Notes: generated by a model not told the origin, from the sequence alone. 64,000 nt of DNA from Bursaphelenchus xylophilus (GCA_904066235.2 CAJFCV020000003.1:11160001-11224000), one strand, 5' to 3'. Shown: positions 23,258 to 35,620, numbered from the stretch's first letter. Made by a program: numbers and translations.

Positions 23258-23453
23258 ATTAGTCCATTCGCAAAGTCGCTACAGTGATTTTTGCGACATG
23301 CACTGTGCGAAGACAAAAGCTCACTTTGCACTGCGCAATTTGTCACTTTTTGCACTGTGCAATAGACTGTTTGCGCTGTCGCTCGCACAGTACGTTTCCT
23401 GCACAATAAAAACGCCAAAAATCACTGCAGCGACTTTGCGAACGGATTACTAA
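23258..23453. mobile_element. MITE-C copy
   Basis: Best inverted ends of the family: TAGTCCATTCGCAAAGTCGC at left and GCGACTTTGCGAACGGATTA at right. Confidence 0.8.
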
Positions 23454-23454
23454 T

Positions 23455-23855
23455 GAACTCAACTCGAACTGCTACACAAGAGGACATGAGCATTTCGTTT
23501 GCATGAATTAAGTTCTTATAGACTTGCAAATTGTGCCACGTCGAAAAAATAGAAAAAATAGCTGTCATTAGACAGTATTCATCAAAAAAACTTTATAAAT
23601 TGTAAATTCATGGTGAAAAAATAGAGATTCTAATGTTTCAAAGCTTTCAAAAGACGGATTTAGAAATAATTTTTTTGAACATTCAAGAAAGATATAAAAG
23701 GAAATGATTTACAAACAAACGCAATCAAAAGGCATTCGAAAATGTATGGAAATCCTTCTATTTGTGTGTTTGAACCTGGAAGGTTTATGATCGCATGGAA
23801 TTTGAATAAAAGATTTCTTTCCGCGAACCAGAAACCCCCGTTTTTTGGATTAACA
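23455..23855. other. Gap without a recognised gene
   Basis: Repeat-free, AT-rich; nothing coding seen. Confidence 0.4.
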
Positions 23856-23859
23856 AGGC

Positions 23860-24310
23860 ATGGGGTTTGAGTGCAACGCTACTCTAGAGATTTTGCACAT
23901 ACGTCGGGAATATAGCATATATCAATTCGCGAAAATTTTAGCTTGCAATTTGGAGGGGCAGCCGAGATATTCAACAATTTTATGAGAGAGTGCACGAAAC
24001 GCGGAGAGCGGTCAGAGAAAAAAGACTTTTTTGGCTATATCTTTGCCAGTTTCGCATGGAAAAAATTGATTTTTTGTGGAAACATTACTCTCTACTGTAG
24101 AAATAAGTGTAAAAATTTTCATGCCAAAATTAGCAAAAACAATTTCACATTTTTTGGCAAAAATGTGCATTTTTGCCAATTTTCGACCTAAAAATCGCGG
24201 CCGTTTCTGCATAGCGCGAGCTAGCAGTCTCTGATATGCCTTAGAAAAGATTATTCTAAATTTTTCCCCAAGTTTCATCAAAATTTGAGCGTCGCAATTC
24301 AGCTACTTAT
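23860..24310. repeat. Repeat-D, nearly complete but diverged
   Basis: D order from GTGCAACGCTACTC through the GCGGAGAGCGGTCAGAG block to TGAGCGTCGCAATTCAGCTA. Confidence 0.65.
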
Positions 24311-24692
24311 GTAAAACAAAAAATCTGAAAAAATCAGAGGATCAGAGAGGCCTTTTTAATCCAGAAATTGGCAGAAAATCTATCAAAACATTTGATTTTA
24401 CAGGGAAAAACACTGTAATCTCGAAAACTATGAGAAAAAAAAACAAAAAAATCAAAAAATCTCGTTTTCAGTCAACTTGCGACAAAAAAAATTTTTTGTT
24501 TTCATTTCAATTTAGATTTTTTTTGTTTTTGCCGGCTTCTTGAGTGGGATTGGCCTTTTCTGGGAATGGGAGAATTTTGGAACTTTTATGAGAAAACCGG
24601 CGCGAAAGCAGTCCAAGAAAAAAACAGCATTACACTAATATGAAGTTGAGGCTCAAATTCACGTTTTGATTCTCATGCGATGAAAAATTTTA

Positions 24693-25141
24693 CAAGGAAA
24701 ATACTTCTATGGGATATGGAGTTACAGGTCAAGACATATATCAAAAAATTCGCAAAAGTTTTCGGGTTTAGAATGTATAAAAATTAGCTGCCTAATTTTG
24801 GTTTGTAAAGGTGAGAAAATCCTCAGAACTTGTCCCGCAACACCACGCAAATGCCGCTTTTTTATATTGCAACTACTAAAACGCGTTGTATAGATGATAT
24901 TTTAAGGCTTGCCAAGATACCAGGATTTACTTTAGCTTAAAAACAAGTTTCTGATTTGACAAAAACTTGGTCAAAAAAGGCGTTTACGTGGTGTTGCGAG
25001 AAAAGTTCTGAGGATTTTTTCACCATTACATACCAAAACTAGGTAGCTAATTTTTACATAATCTGAATCACAGGAATTTTGCGATTTTTTTGATATATGT
25101 CTTGACCTGTAACTCCATACCCCATAGAAGTACTTTCCTTG
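24693..25141. mobile_element. Foldback FB2
   Basis: 449 bp, ends CAAGGAAAATACTTCTATGG and inverse. Arms of about 150 bp share GGAGTTACAGGTCAAGACAT. Same termini as FB1 but no tRNA-like centre. Confidence 0.75.
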
Positions 25142-25263
25142 CAAAAAATCAATTTTTTTGGCTCAAAGATCACAAATAAAAATGATGAATATCTGAGCTG
25201 CCTCTACATAGCGCAAGCTAAAATTTTGAGGATTTGGCATGTCTAACCCCGCAAGACCAAAGC

Positions 25264-25416
25264 CGTCAATACAATCCCGAAGTGATTATTGCGACATGCA
25301 CTGTGAGAAAACAAAAGTGCACAGTGCAAATGACATTTTTGGATTCGCTCACACACTGAATTTTTTTGTATAGTGCAAACACCAAAAATCACTCCAGCGA
25401 CTTTGCTAACTGTCAT
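25264..25416. mobile_element. MITE-C copy
   Basis: AAGTGATTATTGCGACATGC at left, CACTCCAGCGACTTTGCTAA at right. Confidence 0.65.
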
Positions 25417-25584
25417 GGCGCTTCCAGATATTCGCTACGGTCTTCGCTGCGGCTTTGCCGAATCACTCGCACACATAAATTGCTTTTTCAATTTCGTGCG
25501 GAAAACAGCGAAATGCACGGTGAGCGAAAAACAGGTGGAAAAGAAAACATTTTTTTTTCTTTTTTTCTGTTTTTTTTTGAAAGG

Positions 25585-25718
25585 CATCGGGAAAATAATG
25601 ATGAGTCTGTCGCTTGGCCGAGAAAAAAAATTGTGTCGCCAGAAAATCAAATTTCTTTTTAATTCAGCGGCGCGATCGGCGCACTGACGACAGGCTCATT
25701 ATTTTCCCGACAAACTGA
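25585..25718. mobile_element. MITE-A copy
   Basis: Degenerate left end, good right end; shares its right TA with the next copy. Confidence 0.7.
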
Positions 25719-25720
25719 TA

Positions 25721-25777
25721 TCAGTCTGCAGGGAAAATAATATGGACGTTGGGCTCATTATTTTCCCGACAAACTGA
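25721..25777. mobile_element. MITE-A, minimal 57-bp copy
   Basis: Two family termini with almost no interior, separated from the previous copy only by TA. Confidence 0.7.
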
Positions 25778-25779
25778 TA

Positions 25780-26440
25780 GATATTTCCCTTTTCACCGGT
25801 TAACGATAAAAAAATGTCCATGCACTTTATGAAAATACCAAAACTACCGGACAATTCCAGAGCTCTCAGAATTAAATTCTACGCCAAAACAAGCCTCCAT
25901 ACAACGAATCCCATCTATAACAACTAAATTTTTTGTTTTTCGCTACGATGTTTGACACGTACATATATACGTATATATTTGGCAAAATTAAACGCCATAA
26001 AACGCCCTCGTAAGCCAATAAATTAATGACGTCATTTCTTGGCACATTCCGACACTCGAAATAAACATTCCTACAGATAAGCGAGCGGCGAAAATAACAA
26101 AAAAAAAGCGAAAGCGCGGCCGAACAAAATTTGTCCGAATTTCGAATAAACGATTGCCGCCGCCGGGTGTGGCCGGTGCAGAAATTAAGGATGCGGAAAA
26201 TTGGGCGAAAATTGAATTAAACGCCACCGGCGAGGGGAACGCATTTTTCGGCCCCGCTTAGATTAATTGGACGGCCAATTCGCGGATCAAAGGTTTAAAA
26301 AGTGTTTGAAGGCATCGGACAAGTGTGGGGGATTAAGTTTTTAAACTTTTGGAGGAGGAGGAAGTGGCGAAAATCAGGCGACAAACAAAGAAACATTTGG
26401 TGATGAAATGAAATGTTTTTTTTTATTTCAAAATTTCAGT
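25780..26440. other. Gap without a recognised gene
   Basis: Mostly repeat-free; short J-type end at about 25818 (GTCCATGCACTTTATGAAAA). No exon recognised. Confidence 0.4.
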
Positions 26441-26445
26441 CGAAT

Positions 26446-26600
26446 TTTTGTCGGGAAAATAATGAGCAGCGAAAATCGCATCGCCGCAGAAAAAAATGAA
26501 TTGTGTTTCATCAAATTGCTTTTCGCTACAGCGACGCGGTCGGCGCAGCGCATTGTACTTATTATTTTACCGACAGACTATCAGTCTGTCGGGAAAAAAA
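26446..26600. mobile_element. MITE-A copy plus a solo terminus
   Basis: Degenerate copy 26446-26579, followed directly by TATCAGTCTGTCGGGAAA without an interior. Confidence 0.6.
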
Positions 26601-26680
26601 ATTGAGTGGTTCTGTGAAAATATTTTATAAAAAAAACAATTTTTTGATGACCTCACTTTTTGAAAAATAATTTTTTAAAT
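26600..26680. repeat. Direct repeat shared with 28035-28120
   Basis: TTGAGTGGTTCTGTGAAAAT, CAATTTTTTGATGACCTCAC: about 80 bp nearly identical to 28035-28120. Confidence 0.7.
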
Positions 26681-26689
26681 TTTCTGATT

Positions 26690-27005
26690 GGCATGGCCTG
26701 TGAGGGCCTATGGCCAGGCCCTGAGGATTTTCAGAGTCTGGGCGGGCTCGTGATGACTTATGGGTCGGCCCTGAGGATCTCCAGGCACAGTCCGACCCTT
26801 TTTCGATATTTCCAGAGACCGGAATAGCCTGCGGGGACTCAGGAGCAAGTCAAGAGCCGGCTCTGAGGATTTTAAGACCGGCCAGGCTGTTTTCGAAATT
26901 TTCAGAGTCTGGACGAGCCCGTGATGACTTATGGGTCGGCCCTGAGGATTTTCAGGCCCGTCCCAGACTCTCAGACCGGCTCGGCTCTCTTCGAATTTTT
27001 TGGGA
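26690..27005. repeat. GC-rich GGCCAGGCCCTGAGG repeat block
   Basis: Phrases such as GTGATGACTTATGGGTCGGC and CCCTGAGGATTTTCAG recur. The larger block of the same family is at 34990-35620. Confidence 0.75.
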
Positions 27006-27012
27006 CAGACTA

Positions 27013-27167
27013 TCAGTCTGTCGGGAAAATAACGGCGGATCGTCGCGCCTCGGAATCGCCCATCGTCGCTTCGCGACTACAAGCCGCGGCTTGGAATTTG
27101 GTGCGCGATAGCGGCGAGGCGAGACATTTTGGTGCGACCATCCGCCGTTATTTTCCCGACAGACTGA
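27013..27167. mobile_element. MITE-A copy, CGGCGGATCGTCGCG interior
   Basis: Perfect ends and TA flanks. Interior GGATCGTCGCGCCTCGGAAT is also found at 32707. Confidence 0.85.
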
Positions 27168-27421
27168 TATTATCAGCCTCGGTTTGTTCCCCACGCAGTC
27201 CCTCACAAAATCTCCGTCCTTTTTTGATGGGCGATTTCATGATGCGAAAAGTCAACATTATTTTCCCGACAGACTGCAGACTGAGATATCTTTGTGGTAA
27301 GGTAAAAAAAAAATTGGTTTTGTATAGAGGTATTACGTTAAACAGAGCCTAATTTTTCCCCAGCGCTGTGTGCGCCGCGAAACACAAGTCTCGCATTTTA
27401 CGAAAGATAATGGAGACAATA

Positions 27422-27572
27422 TCAGTCTGTCGGGAAAATAATGAGCAAAATGTTGCCGAGCCGATCGCGTCGTTAAAGTGAAAAAAAAATTGATTTTGAG
27501 GCGACAAAATTCATTTTCTCAGCGGCGATGCGATTTTCGTTGCGACAGAACACACATTATTTTTCCGACTGA
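27422..27572. mobile_element. MITE-A copy
   Basis: Perfect left end, diverged right end (TTTTTCCGACTGA). Confidence 0.75.
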
Positions 27573-28172
27573 CATTTTACGAAAGAATTTGGATGAAAAC
27601 TTGGGGATTTTGTTTACTGTGTCGCTAAATAGCGAACAAAATTTGTAGCGCAAAAAAACGTTTTTTTTTCTTTAGTCTCTCTCTATTTTTCATACTCTCT
27701 CGCCTACAAAAATTCAAAGCGTGGGCGAAATATTTTTTGAAGTAATTCCACGTCTATCTTGAAATTAAAACTACAAAAATAAAAGAATTATTTTCAGCTG
27801 CATAAAAACAAATAAAAATGTTACATTACATTTTTTATGTAGAAAACATTTTTTTTCCCTACAAATTCAGCCAAACCTCGTTATCAGGAATTTCCTCAAT
27901 ATTCACATGAAGTTTGGGCTCTGTGAGTGAATTTGAAAAGACACGGAAAAGATTAACCGCGTCAACGTTGAGTGGTCAGCTGAAGAAGAGGCCCTTAAAA
28001 GGTTGAAAATAATATTGAGGGCCGAAAAAAGTTGGAAAAAATTGAGTGGTTCGGTGAAAATATTTTATGAAAAAAAACAATTTTTTGATGACCTCACTTT
28101 TTGAAAAATAATTTTTTTATTTTTGTGAACGGAAAAAATGAAATTTAATTTGAGATTAAAATAAAAAATTTT

Positions 28173-29465
28173 GGGTCTATGTTTTTTGCATAGAAATAAA
28201 AATGCTTTTTCTTAGAAAACTTATTTTTAGAAAAAATGATTTTTTTCATAGAAAAAAAACATTTTTATTTTAGAAAAAAATGGTTTTTTTCTAGAAATTG
28301 TAATTTTTAGTAAATTTGTGTATAATAATAACAAAAATTGATTTTAAACAGTAAAAAGTAGTGAATTTTGTTAAGTAGTAAGGTAAAATAGTAAGAGTAG
28401 TAACTTTTTGAGTGAATATTGGGGAATGGGGTATTTGATGGTGCTGATTTCGAAAACATAGTTCGTTTTTTATGATTTTGACTTTTTTCTTAAGTAGTAC
28501 TGTAAGTTAGTAGCAATTTTGAATTTTTTATTAATTGTTGAATTGTTTAATTGGATATTCTCTCTGCTTCTCAAAAAAAATCGTCTAAACTTATAATATT
28601 ATCACGTGTAAGTTCAATATTGACAAAAGAATTTATTCAAACGTTATAATTATACAATTATTATTTACAATTATAGAATATTATCATTATTAATTCACGA
28701 GTTTGAGGTAGATTGTGATGCTGCAGTAGAGAAGGCAAAGGATGCAAGAACTGGAACAGGATTCGGACTGTATGCCATTGGCATGCCGATTCCATATATT
28801 ATCCAGAAACACTAAATGCGAGGATACCTGCCTCCATCCCGAAGTTTATAATCACCTTCCAAAAGCTGTTCCAAACTTTTGACGCACTTATTTTTTTAAT
28901 TTTTTTTTAAAATTCCAACGAGCTTTCTGATTTCCATGGCTATGTATTCATTGAGGTTCTTAATACATGGAGCTTCTAATAAAAAAGAAACGAAACTCCC
29001 ATCTCAAGCCGCAAAGAAGATCTGGCCTGTTCCAAACTTTTGACGCGCAGTATAAGTTTAGACGATTTTTTTTTGAGAAGCAGAGAGAATATCCAATCAA
29101 ACAATTAACCAAAAAAGACACAATTGTTACCAACTTACAGTACTACTTAAGAGAAAAAGTCAAAATCACAAAAAACGGACTTTGTTTTCGAAATCAGCAC
29201 CATCGAATACCCTATTCCCCAATATTCACTCAAAAGGTTACTACTCTTATTATTTTACCCTACTACTTAACAAAATTCACTACTTGTTACTGTTTAAAAT
29301 CATTTTTTGTTATTATTATACACAAATTTACTAAAAATTACAATTTCTAGAAAAAAACCATTTTTTTCTAAAATAAAAATGTTTTTTTCTATGAAAAAAA
29401 TCATTTTTTCTAAAAATAAGTTTTCTAAGAAAAAGCATTTTTATTTCTATGCAAAAAACATTTTC
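28173..29465. mobile_element. Foldback FB3, ~425-bp arms
   Basis: Inverted arms 28173-28597 and 29050-29465 share AAATCGTCTAAACTTATA, GGATATTCTCTCTGCTTCTC and GTAGTACTGTAAGTTAGTAG. The 450-bp spacer holds a coding-like piece (28705-28815) and two copies of GTTCCAAACTTTTGACGC. Confidence 0.8.
28705..28815. pseudogene. Coding-like fragment captured in FB3
   Basis: Plus reads EVDCDAAVEKAKDARTGTGF, GLYAIGMPIPYIIQKH stop; minus is also open. The GC is higher than the arms. Not recognised. Confidence 0.25.
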
Positions 29466-29469
29466 CCAA

Positions 29470-30410
29470 AAATTTTGGTTTTTAGAATAAAAAATATAGC
29501 GTTTCATTTAAAAAAATGTTTAAAAAAATGTATATTTTTTTAGATTAATAAGACTAAAATAATAAAAAAATACAGTGTTTGAAACAAAAAAGCCTAAAAA
29601 TCTTTTTTACTTTTTCCTGAAATTAATTTTTTGAATAAAAAAATCGTTTCAGTCAATAAAGTCAAATTTTTTTTCAATTTTTTTGTAATTAATTTGGTTT
29701 TAAAATTAAAAAATACAGAGTAAAAGCCCTTAAAAAAATCTTCTTTTAATTTTTTTGTCATTTATTTCGTCTTAAAAAATGCCAACTTTTTAAGTCGAAA
29801 AATGTTTTTAAAAAAATTTTTATTCAATTAGACTTTAAAATAATAAAATACTGGGTTTCAGGCAAAAAAAGTCTAAAAAATTTTTTTCATTTTTTTTACG
29901 TATTTTGTGACCAATTAGATTAAAAAAAAAAAATACTGAGTTTTAGTCAAAAAAGTCCAAAAATTTTTTTTGAAATTTTTAGAACTCATTTTTACCCAAA
30001 AATCCCCTCTCTCCAAGAAAAACAACGCCCGTCAAAGTTGAATTAAATTTTCTCAGAAAACAACATCTGCAGAGCCCTGCTTTTACGCTAATTTTTGAAG
30101 CGAAACGCCCTCTGCAACAAGCCAGACATCAGTCATCCGAGAAATGGTCGAAAACACTATAAAATGTCGCTATTTCGGGGGGCCAGCATTATACGATGCT
30201 AATTGTGCGGCCCAAACAAGGGTCCACAGTTCGAAATGGGATTCCGGGAAAGAGCGGGCTGAATAGTTGAGAAGATTAAACAATTTAAAAATTTAAATTC
30301 GCCGGGGGTTCGGGGAGATGTTTGAAAATCGAAAATCCGTTCGGATTTTCTTCAAATTTGACATTGGTAATATGTTTGTGCCATCATTTAATTTTCGTAA
30401 ATTACAGTTC
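29470..30410. other. Gap, AT-rich
   Basis: Long T/A-rich tracts to about 30000, then repeat-free sequence; no gene seen. Confidence 0.4.
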
Positions 30411-30416
30411 ATGCTA

Positions 30417-30569
30417 TTAGTTTGTTGGGAAAATAATGAGCATATGTCACTGCACCGATGAAGTTGATGAAGGAAAATAAATTTAACTTTTTCCCGACAC
30501 AATTCATTTTCTCGGCGGCGATGCGATTTTCGATGCGACAGAGTGCTCATTATTTTCCCGACAGACTGA
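30417..30569. mobile_element. MITE-A copy
   Basis: Left end one base off (GTTTGTTGGGAAAATAATGA), right end perfect, TA flanks. Confidence 0.8.
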
Positions 30570-30762
30570 TAATTTTCTAGATTTTAGCTGGTGCTAAGTA
30601 ACGAAGCCGAGAAATTCGGAAATCTTTGCCGACTAGAGACCACGGAAAATGCGGACAGACGGTCAGACAGCCAGAGAAAAAAAATTGGCCGCCTATTTGC
30701 AAGTTCTGCAAGGAAAAAATTTGCTTCTTTTCATAGAAGACTGACGATAGAATGTTCTTATA

Positions 30763-30910
30763 TCAGTCCGTCGGGAAAATAATGTGGATTTGTCGTATAA
30801 AATGGTCGCCTCGCCACAGTCGCACACAAAATTTACAGCCGCACCTGGCCGTCGCAAAGCGATGATGGGCGATTCCAAGTCGGATCCACATTATTTTCCC
30901 GACAGACTGA
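30763..30910. mobile_element. MITE-A copy, GTGGATTTGTCG interior
   Basis: Complete, TA-flanked, second interior type. Confidence 0.8.
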
Positions 30911-31089
30911 TAATTTTCTAGATGTTAGCTGGTGCTAAGCAACGAAGCCGAGGAATTAACAGTCGTTGTCGACGAGAGACCACGAAAAATGCGGAGAGAT
31001 GGTCAGAGAAAAAACAATCGGCTAGATATTTGCAACCTCAGCAAGGAAACTTTTTTTTCGTAGAAGACTGACAATAGAATGTTCTTCTA

Positions 31090-31212
31090 TCAGTCCGTCA
31101 GAAAAATAATGTGGATTTGTCGTATAAAAGGGTCCCCTCGCCAAATCCACAGCCGCGGCTGGCCGTCGCAAAGCGATGATGGGCGATATCCACATTATTT
31201 TTCCGACAGAAT
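31090..31212. mobile_element. MITE-A copy, GTGGATTTGTCG interior
   Basis: Duplicate of the copy at 30763 with a ~25-bp internal loss. Confidence 0.75.
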
Positions 31213-31725
31213 GGCACGATTCCAATAAAACGCCATTTTTCATTTTGAAATTTTAAAAATCTCAAAAAAAAATATTTTTTTCAAATTTTCGCCCAAAAAA
31301 ATAAAGGTAACTTTTCCCACGACAGCACTATAAATTTCTAAAAGTTTTGACGTAGAATGCAAATAATTTTTTTTTATTTTTCACGAGTCTCTCGGACACC
31401 AAAAAAACGACACAAATGATTTCCATAAAGCAACCGAGACATCACTGTAGCCATAAAAAAATGTTTGTTTAAAAATGTTAAGAGGTCAGCCGACAATCGA
31501 CAAAGTGAGCATTGGAGACCAATTTGTCAAAAGTTGTTTTCTCTCAAACAACAATTCAAAAAGGAGACAAAAAAACTGCGCGAGAGCCGAGATTTCCCCT
31601 CTTTAGAGCCAAGGATTTGTCAGGAAATCTCCAGCTCTCTCATTGATGACATCAGACGAAATTTTGCTTTATTTACTTCCTGATGTTTGCCGAAAACAAG
31701 TATGGAAAGCGCTTATCTCATTATT

Positions 31726-31881
31726 TCAGTCTGTCGGGAAAGTAATGAGCACTTTGTCTCATCGAAAATGGCTTCGCCGTCGAGGAAAATGAATTGTGTC
31801 GCGGCAAAATCAAGTTGATTTTGACTTCAGCGACGCGATTGGCGCAGCGAGAGTGTGCTCATTATTTCCCCGACAGACGGA
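31726..31881. mobile_element. MITE-A copy
   Basis: Complete, GAGCAC-type interior. Confidence 0.8.
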
Positions 31882-31912
31882 TATTAACGAAATGTCCAGA
31901 GTGACGATACTG

Positions 31913-32008
31913 TCAGTTTGTCGGGAAAATAATGAGAACAATGTCGCTTCGACGACGACGATTGAAAAGCAATTTGATTTTGCCGCGACAAAATTCATTT
32001 TTTCGCAC
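31913..32008. mobile_element. MITE-A, right end lost
   Basis: Left end and interior to GACAAAATTCATTTTTTCG. A GCACAGTGCA-containing piece follows (32030-32120). Confidence 0.65.
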
Positions 32009-32124
32009 CCCGATTGAAGTTTGAATGAGCACGGTGCATGCCCCGCGACAAACGCTTTGCACAATATACATTTTGACTTTGCGCACCGCAAATGGCCAAA
32101 AAGGCCGTTTTGCACAGTGCAAAC

Positions 32125-32700
32125 TGGAGTTATTATGTTGCGCTTTGATGCCTATATACAACATGAGAAAAAGCGTTACAATTTTCTCTCTTTGTAGGTA
32201 CGAGAAACACGTTGAAATTTTGCCGACATTCGAATAACATAAAGTAAAAATCCCGCTTCAAAGTAGGTACTAGAGAATTTCACATACGGTATATGAAAAC
32301 GAAAGAAATGATGATCTAAAAATGGAGCTCTATATACCTTAATAATTACATTTGCCGAGTGAAAAATATCTTTTTCAAAATGTCATTTTTAAACACATAC
32401 TCCAATCAAGCCATGTACAAAATGAAAGAGTAAACGTAAAACATAAATTCTCTTCCGCTCCCATTGAAATGAAGGGAGCGTAATTAGCTATTCAAATCCG
32501 CGAATCTATAAACATAATCCAGAATGACTTCATATTAGTCTGAAAACAGCGACTTTCAAAGAGTGCAAGTCAATTCATGTGAACTGGTTTGTAATCTGGT
32601 GATCGGACTTTTCGAACAGAAAATTCGAAAAAAATGAGGATATCATCAGTTAATTTTTCTGATGACAAGGTAAATTCGAGGATGATAGACCTTTGAATCT
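32125..32700. other. Gap without a recognised gene
   Basis: Repeat-free; no coding signal seen. Confidence 0.4.
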
Positions 32701-32706
32701 TGTCTA

Positions 32707-32860
32707 TCAGTCTGTCGGGAAAATAACGGTGGATCGTCGCGCCTCGGAATCGCCCATAATCGCTTTGCGATGGCGGCAACAGCTGGAGATTTGGTGCGCG
32801 ATTGCGGTGAGGCGAGTCATTTTGATGCGACGACCCGCCGTTATTTTCCCGACAGACTGA
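32707..32860. mobile_element. MITE-A copy, GGATCGTCGCG interior
   Basis: Complete, TA-flanked, third interior type. Confidence 0.85.
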
Positions 32861-33119
32861 TATTTGTCGTTATATGCATGGGGAGGCTAGGAAAAGGCTT
32901 TGTTAATAGAGATGCTAAGACTGATCACGTCCTAGGATAGTTTGTCACCTATCCTATTTTGAGGTCCTTTACATGTAATATTGCAATAATATCCAGGTGA
33001 AAATAGTTATAGGTCTTTGGTTTTTGAAGCAAGTTGTGCTATCTTTTATGCTACCATATCTCAGCGTCAAGAAAAAACTAAATTTAGCGATAGCTAAATT
33101 TTAAAAAAGTGGTCGTTTT

Positions 33120-33330
33120 GTAAGTCTTCGCCAAGTCTCCGCTGAGCATTCGCTGAGCATTCGCTGAGCATTGAAGGACTTCGCCAGGCCTCACAAACAT
33201 CTGCTATAATCGAGCAATAGCTAAACTTAAAAAGAGTGGTCGTATTGTAAGTCTTCGTCAAGTCTTCGCCGAGGGTCACCAAGTCTCCGCCGAGCGTCCG
33301 GCGAGCGTCCGCTGGGAATATAGAGACTCT
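33120..33330. repeat. Short GCTGAGCATTC-type repeats
   Basis: TCGCTGAGCAT three times in a row, then AAGTCTTCGCC/AAGTCTCCGCC words. Related blocks lie at 40590-40680 and 40875-40965. Confidence 0.6.
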
Positions 33331-33334
33331 ATAG

Positions 33335-34985
33335 GCCCTGTAAGCATCAAATACAATCTTTTTTTGGGCCTCCGCCTGTCCTACGCCTCGTATTGATTGA
33401 TTTTGGATCGACCCGAAAAACCGGGACGCCTCAAAAAATCGCATTTTTTTGCCTTCAGCACAGGAAAAAGTCGTGGTATTGCGATGCTCGGGCAGGGCGT
33501 TCCTCCAAGAGTCATAATCCAAGAAGTACGGACGTAGACTTTTGGGCCGAAAGTTGCCAAAAAATCGGTTTTTTTTGCCAATCTTGCCATGAAAAATCAA
33601 ACATGTCGGACATACCAACTTTGCGCATGCTCTCGTCTAATCCTGCTCACCTTGATAAAAAAGACATATCAAAAATCTACTTTTAAACGTTTGAGAATAC
33701 CAAAGGTTACCTTATTTAGTTAGCCTACTTGAATGTTGCGTTTCTTCCGGGTAGAGTTTTTAAATTTAGAAAATCATAATAACCAACCCACGTGCGCTAA
33801 TTGTAATCCTTTAGCGTCTTCTAATCCCGCAGTTTCCAAACTGCACGTCCAAAACAAACTCCAAAGGAATCACTGGATTATCAAAGAAACGTGCTCGTTT
33901 ATAAATGGAAACTTCCTCGAGAAATGATGAAATGATATAAATAAGATTTCAAAAATTTTACAGCCAACCAATCGAAAGTTTAACAGTCATAAAATAAAAA
34001 ATTTTAATCGAAAATTACAAGTGGTTCGGTGAAAGAAAGCCATTATAAAACGCAGACAAGTTGTGACCAGGTGTGTTGTAAAAATGTCTATTCCTGAATA
34101 CACATTAGTTTGTCATGTTTAAGACACGCATTTGGTTGGTAATAGCCTTTCAGAAATCCGCTTATGACTTGAGGGCAGATGTAAAATCTGACGCGGTAGT
34201 GTTGCAAACATGATGCGGATAAAGTAAAGTAATATTTTATACGAAAAAATGATATTCAGCGATCACTACAGAAGAGAGAGTACACGAAATGCGGTCATGT
34301 CACGAGTTTGTATAAAGGGTCCCTGTTCTAGTTGCTATTTCTGATCCCAAGCCCGAACAATACTATACAAACAACGATGACAAACGACTACATAAACTAT
34401 GACAAACGACTAACTATACTCAGGAAACAACTTCACAAATGAACTCACACTTGACTCCACCAACACAAGAGTTGACCATAGACAAATCAATAATAGACAG
34501 TAGAAAATACGACGGTTTATTGCACAATACACAACCGGGAAAAAACAGACACAACAATAGTAATAATAATTGGCAATTTCTCTTCCTTTTATACCAATTT
34601 GTCGGTCATTCCGTGGGAATATGCAAATTCGAACGCGAAGTCGTGACAGTCAGAAAGACAATTTTTTTGGCCATATTTTCCCCAGTATCAGGCCGAAAAA
34701 AAAGATTTTTTTCTTGAAAAATTACCCTCTACGCTAGAAATAACACATAGTATAAAATTTCCTACCGTATTATAAAAATCCCCGCGCCGTGTAAGCGAGC
34801 TTTGATGTTTGTGAGGCGTCCCTCAAAGTTCGAGGATCTCCCCACCAGAAATTATATTCATTACGCAAATTTGATTTCTTCTACATGTGTTTTTTCTATG
34901 CCAGGCTTTGTTTTCCGCCGAATAAAAGCGGAAATTTATCTTGAGCTCTCGTCTTTGGGCTTTACATTCTTGTTAGACAATGTTC
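33335..34985. other. Gap without a recognised gene
   Basis: Mostly unique sequence with faint D words near 34270 and 34660. A 174-codon open frame on minus (33094-33618) overlaps the short repeats and is not supported. Confidence 0.35.
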
Positions 34986-34989
34986 ACAT

Positions 34990-35620
34990 GTCTACAGGGC
35001 CGGGCTTTTGGCATTTTTGGGCCAGTGGCCCAGTCCCTGTCAAAGTTGGCCTGCCCCCAAATTCTGGGAAATTTTCAGACCGGCATGGCCTTTTCCAAAA
35101 TTTTCAGAGTCTGGACGAGCCCGTGATGACTTCTGGGTCAGACCGTTGTCGAAATTTTCTGATTGGCATGGCCTGTGAGGGCCTATGGCCAGGCCCTGAG
35201 GATTTTCAGAGTTTGGACGGGCCCGTGATGACTTATGGGTCAGCCCTGAGGATCTCCAGGCCCAGTCCGACCCTTTTTCAATATTTTCCAGAGCCCGGGA
35301 TGGCCTGTGGGGAGTCAAGAGCAAGTTAAGAACCGGCTCTGAGGATTTTCAGACTGGCCAGGCTGTTTTCGAAATTTTCAGAGTCTGGACGAGCCCGTGA
35401 TGACTCATGGATCGGCCCTGAGGAACGGCAGGTCCAGTCCGACCCCTTTCGAAACTTCCGGCGTCGGGCCTAACCCGTGAGGACCTATGGCCAGGCCCTG
35501 AGGATTTTCAGACCGGCTCGGCTCTTTTCCAAAATTTTCAGCGTCTGGACGAGCCCGTGATGACTTATGGGTCGGCCCTGAGGAGTTTGGGCCCTCCAGG
35601 TTCTTTGAAAATTTTGAATA
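34990..35620. repeat. GC-rich GGCCAGGCCCTGAGG repeat array
   Basis: TTTTCAGAGTCTGGACGAGC and CCGTGATGACTTATGGGTCG recur at about 105-170-bp spacing. Open frames here come from the repeat. Confidence 0.8.

Larger units (their letters stand above)
30570..31212. repeat. ~330-bp tandem duplication carrying a MITE-A in each unit
   Basis: Unit 1 (30570-30910) and unit 2 (30911-31212) both run AATTTTCTAGAT, GCTGGTGCTAAG, AACGAAGCCGAG, AGAAGACTGAC, then MITE-A. Confidence 0.75.

Noticed and set aside
33094..33618. 174-codon open frame on minus
   Set aside because: Overlaps the GCTGAGCATT-type repeats, no recognised domain and no splice or start context.
34802..35329. 175-codon open frame on plus
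   Set aside because: Most of it is the GC-rich GGCCAGGCCCTGAGG repeat array.
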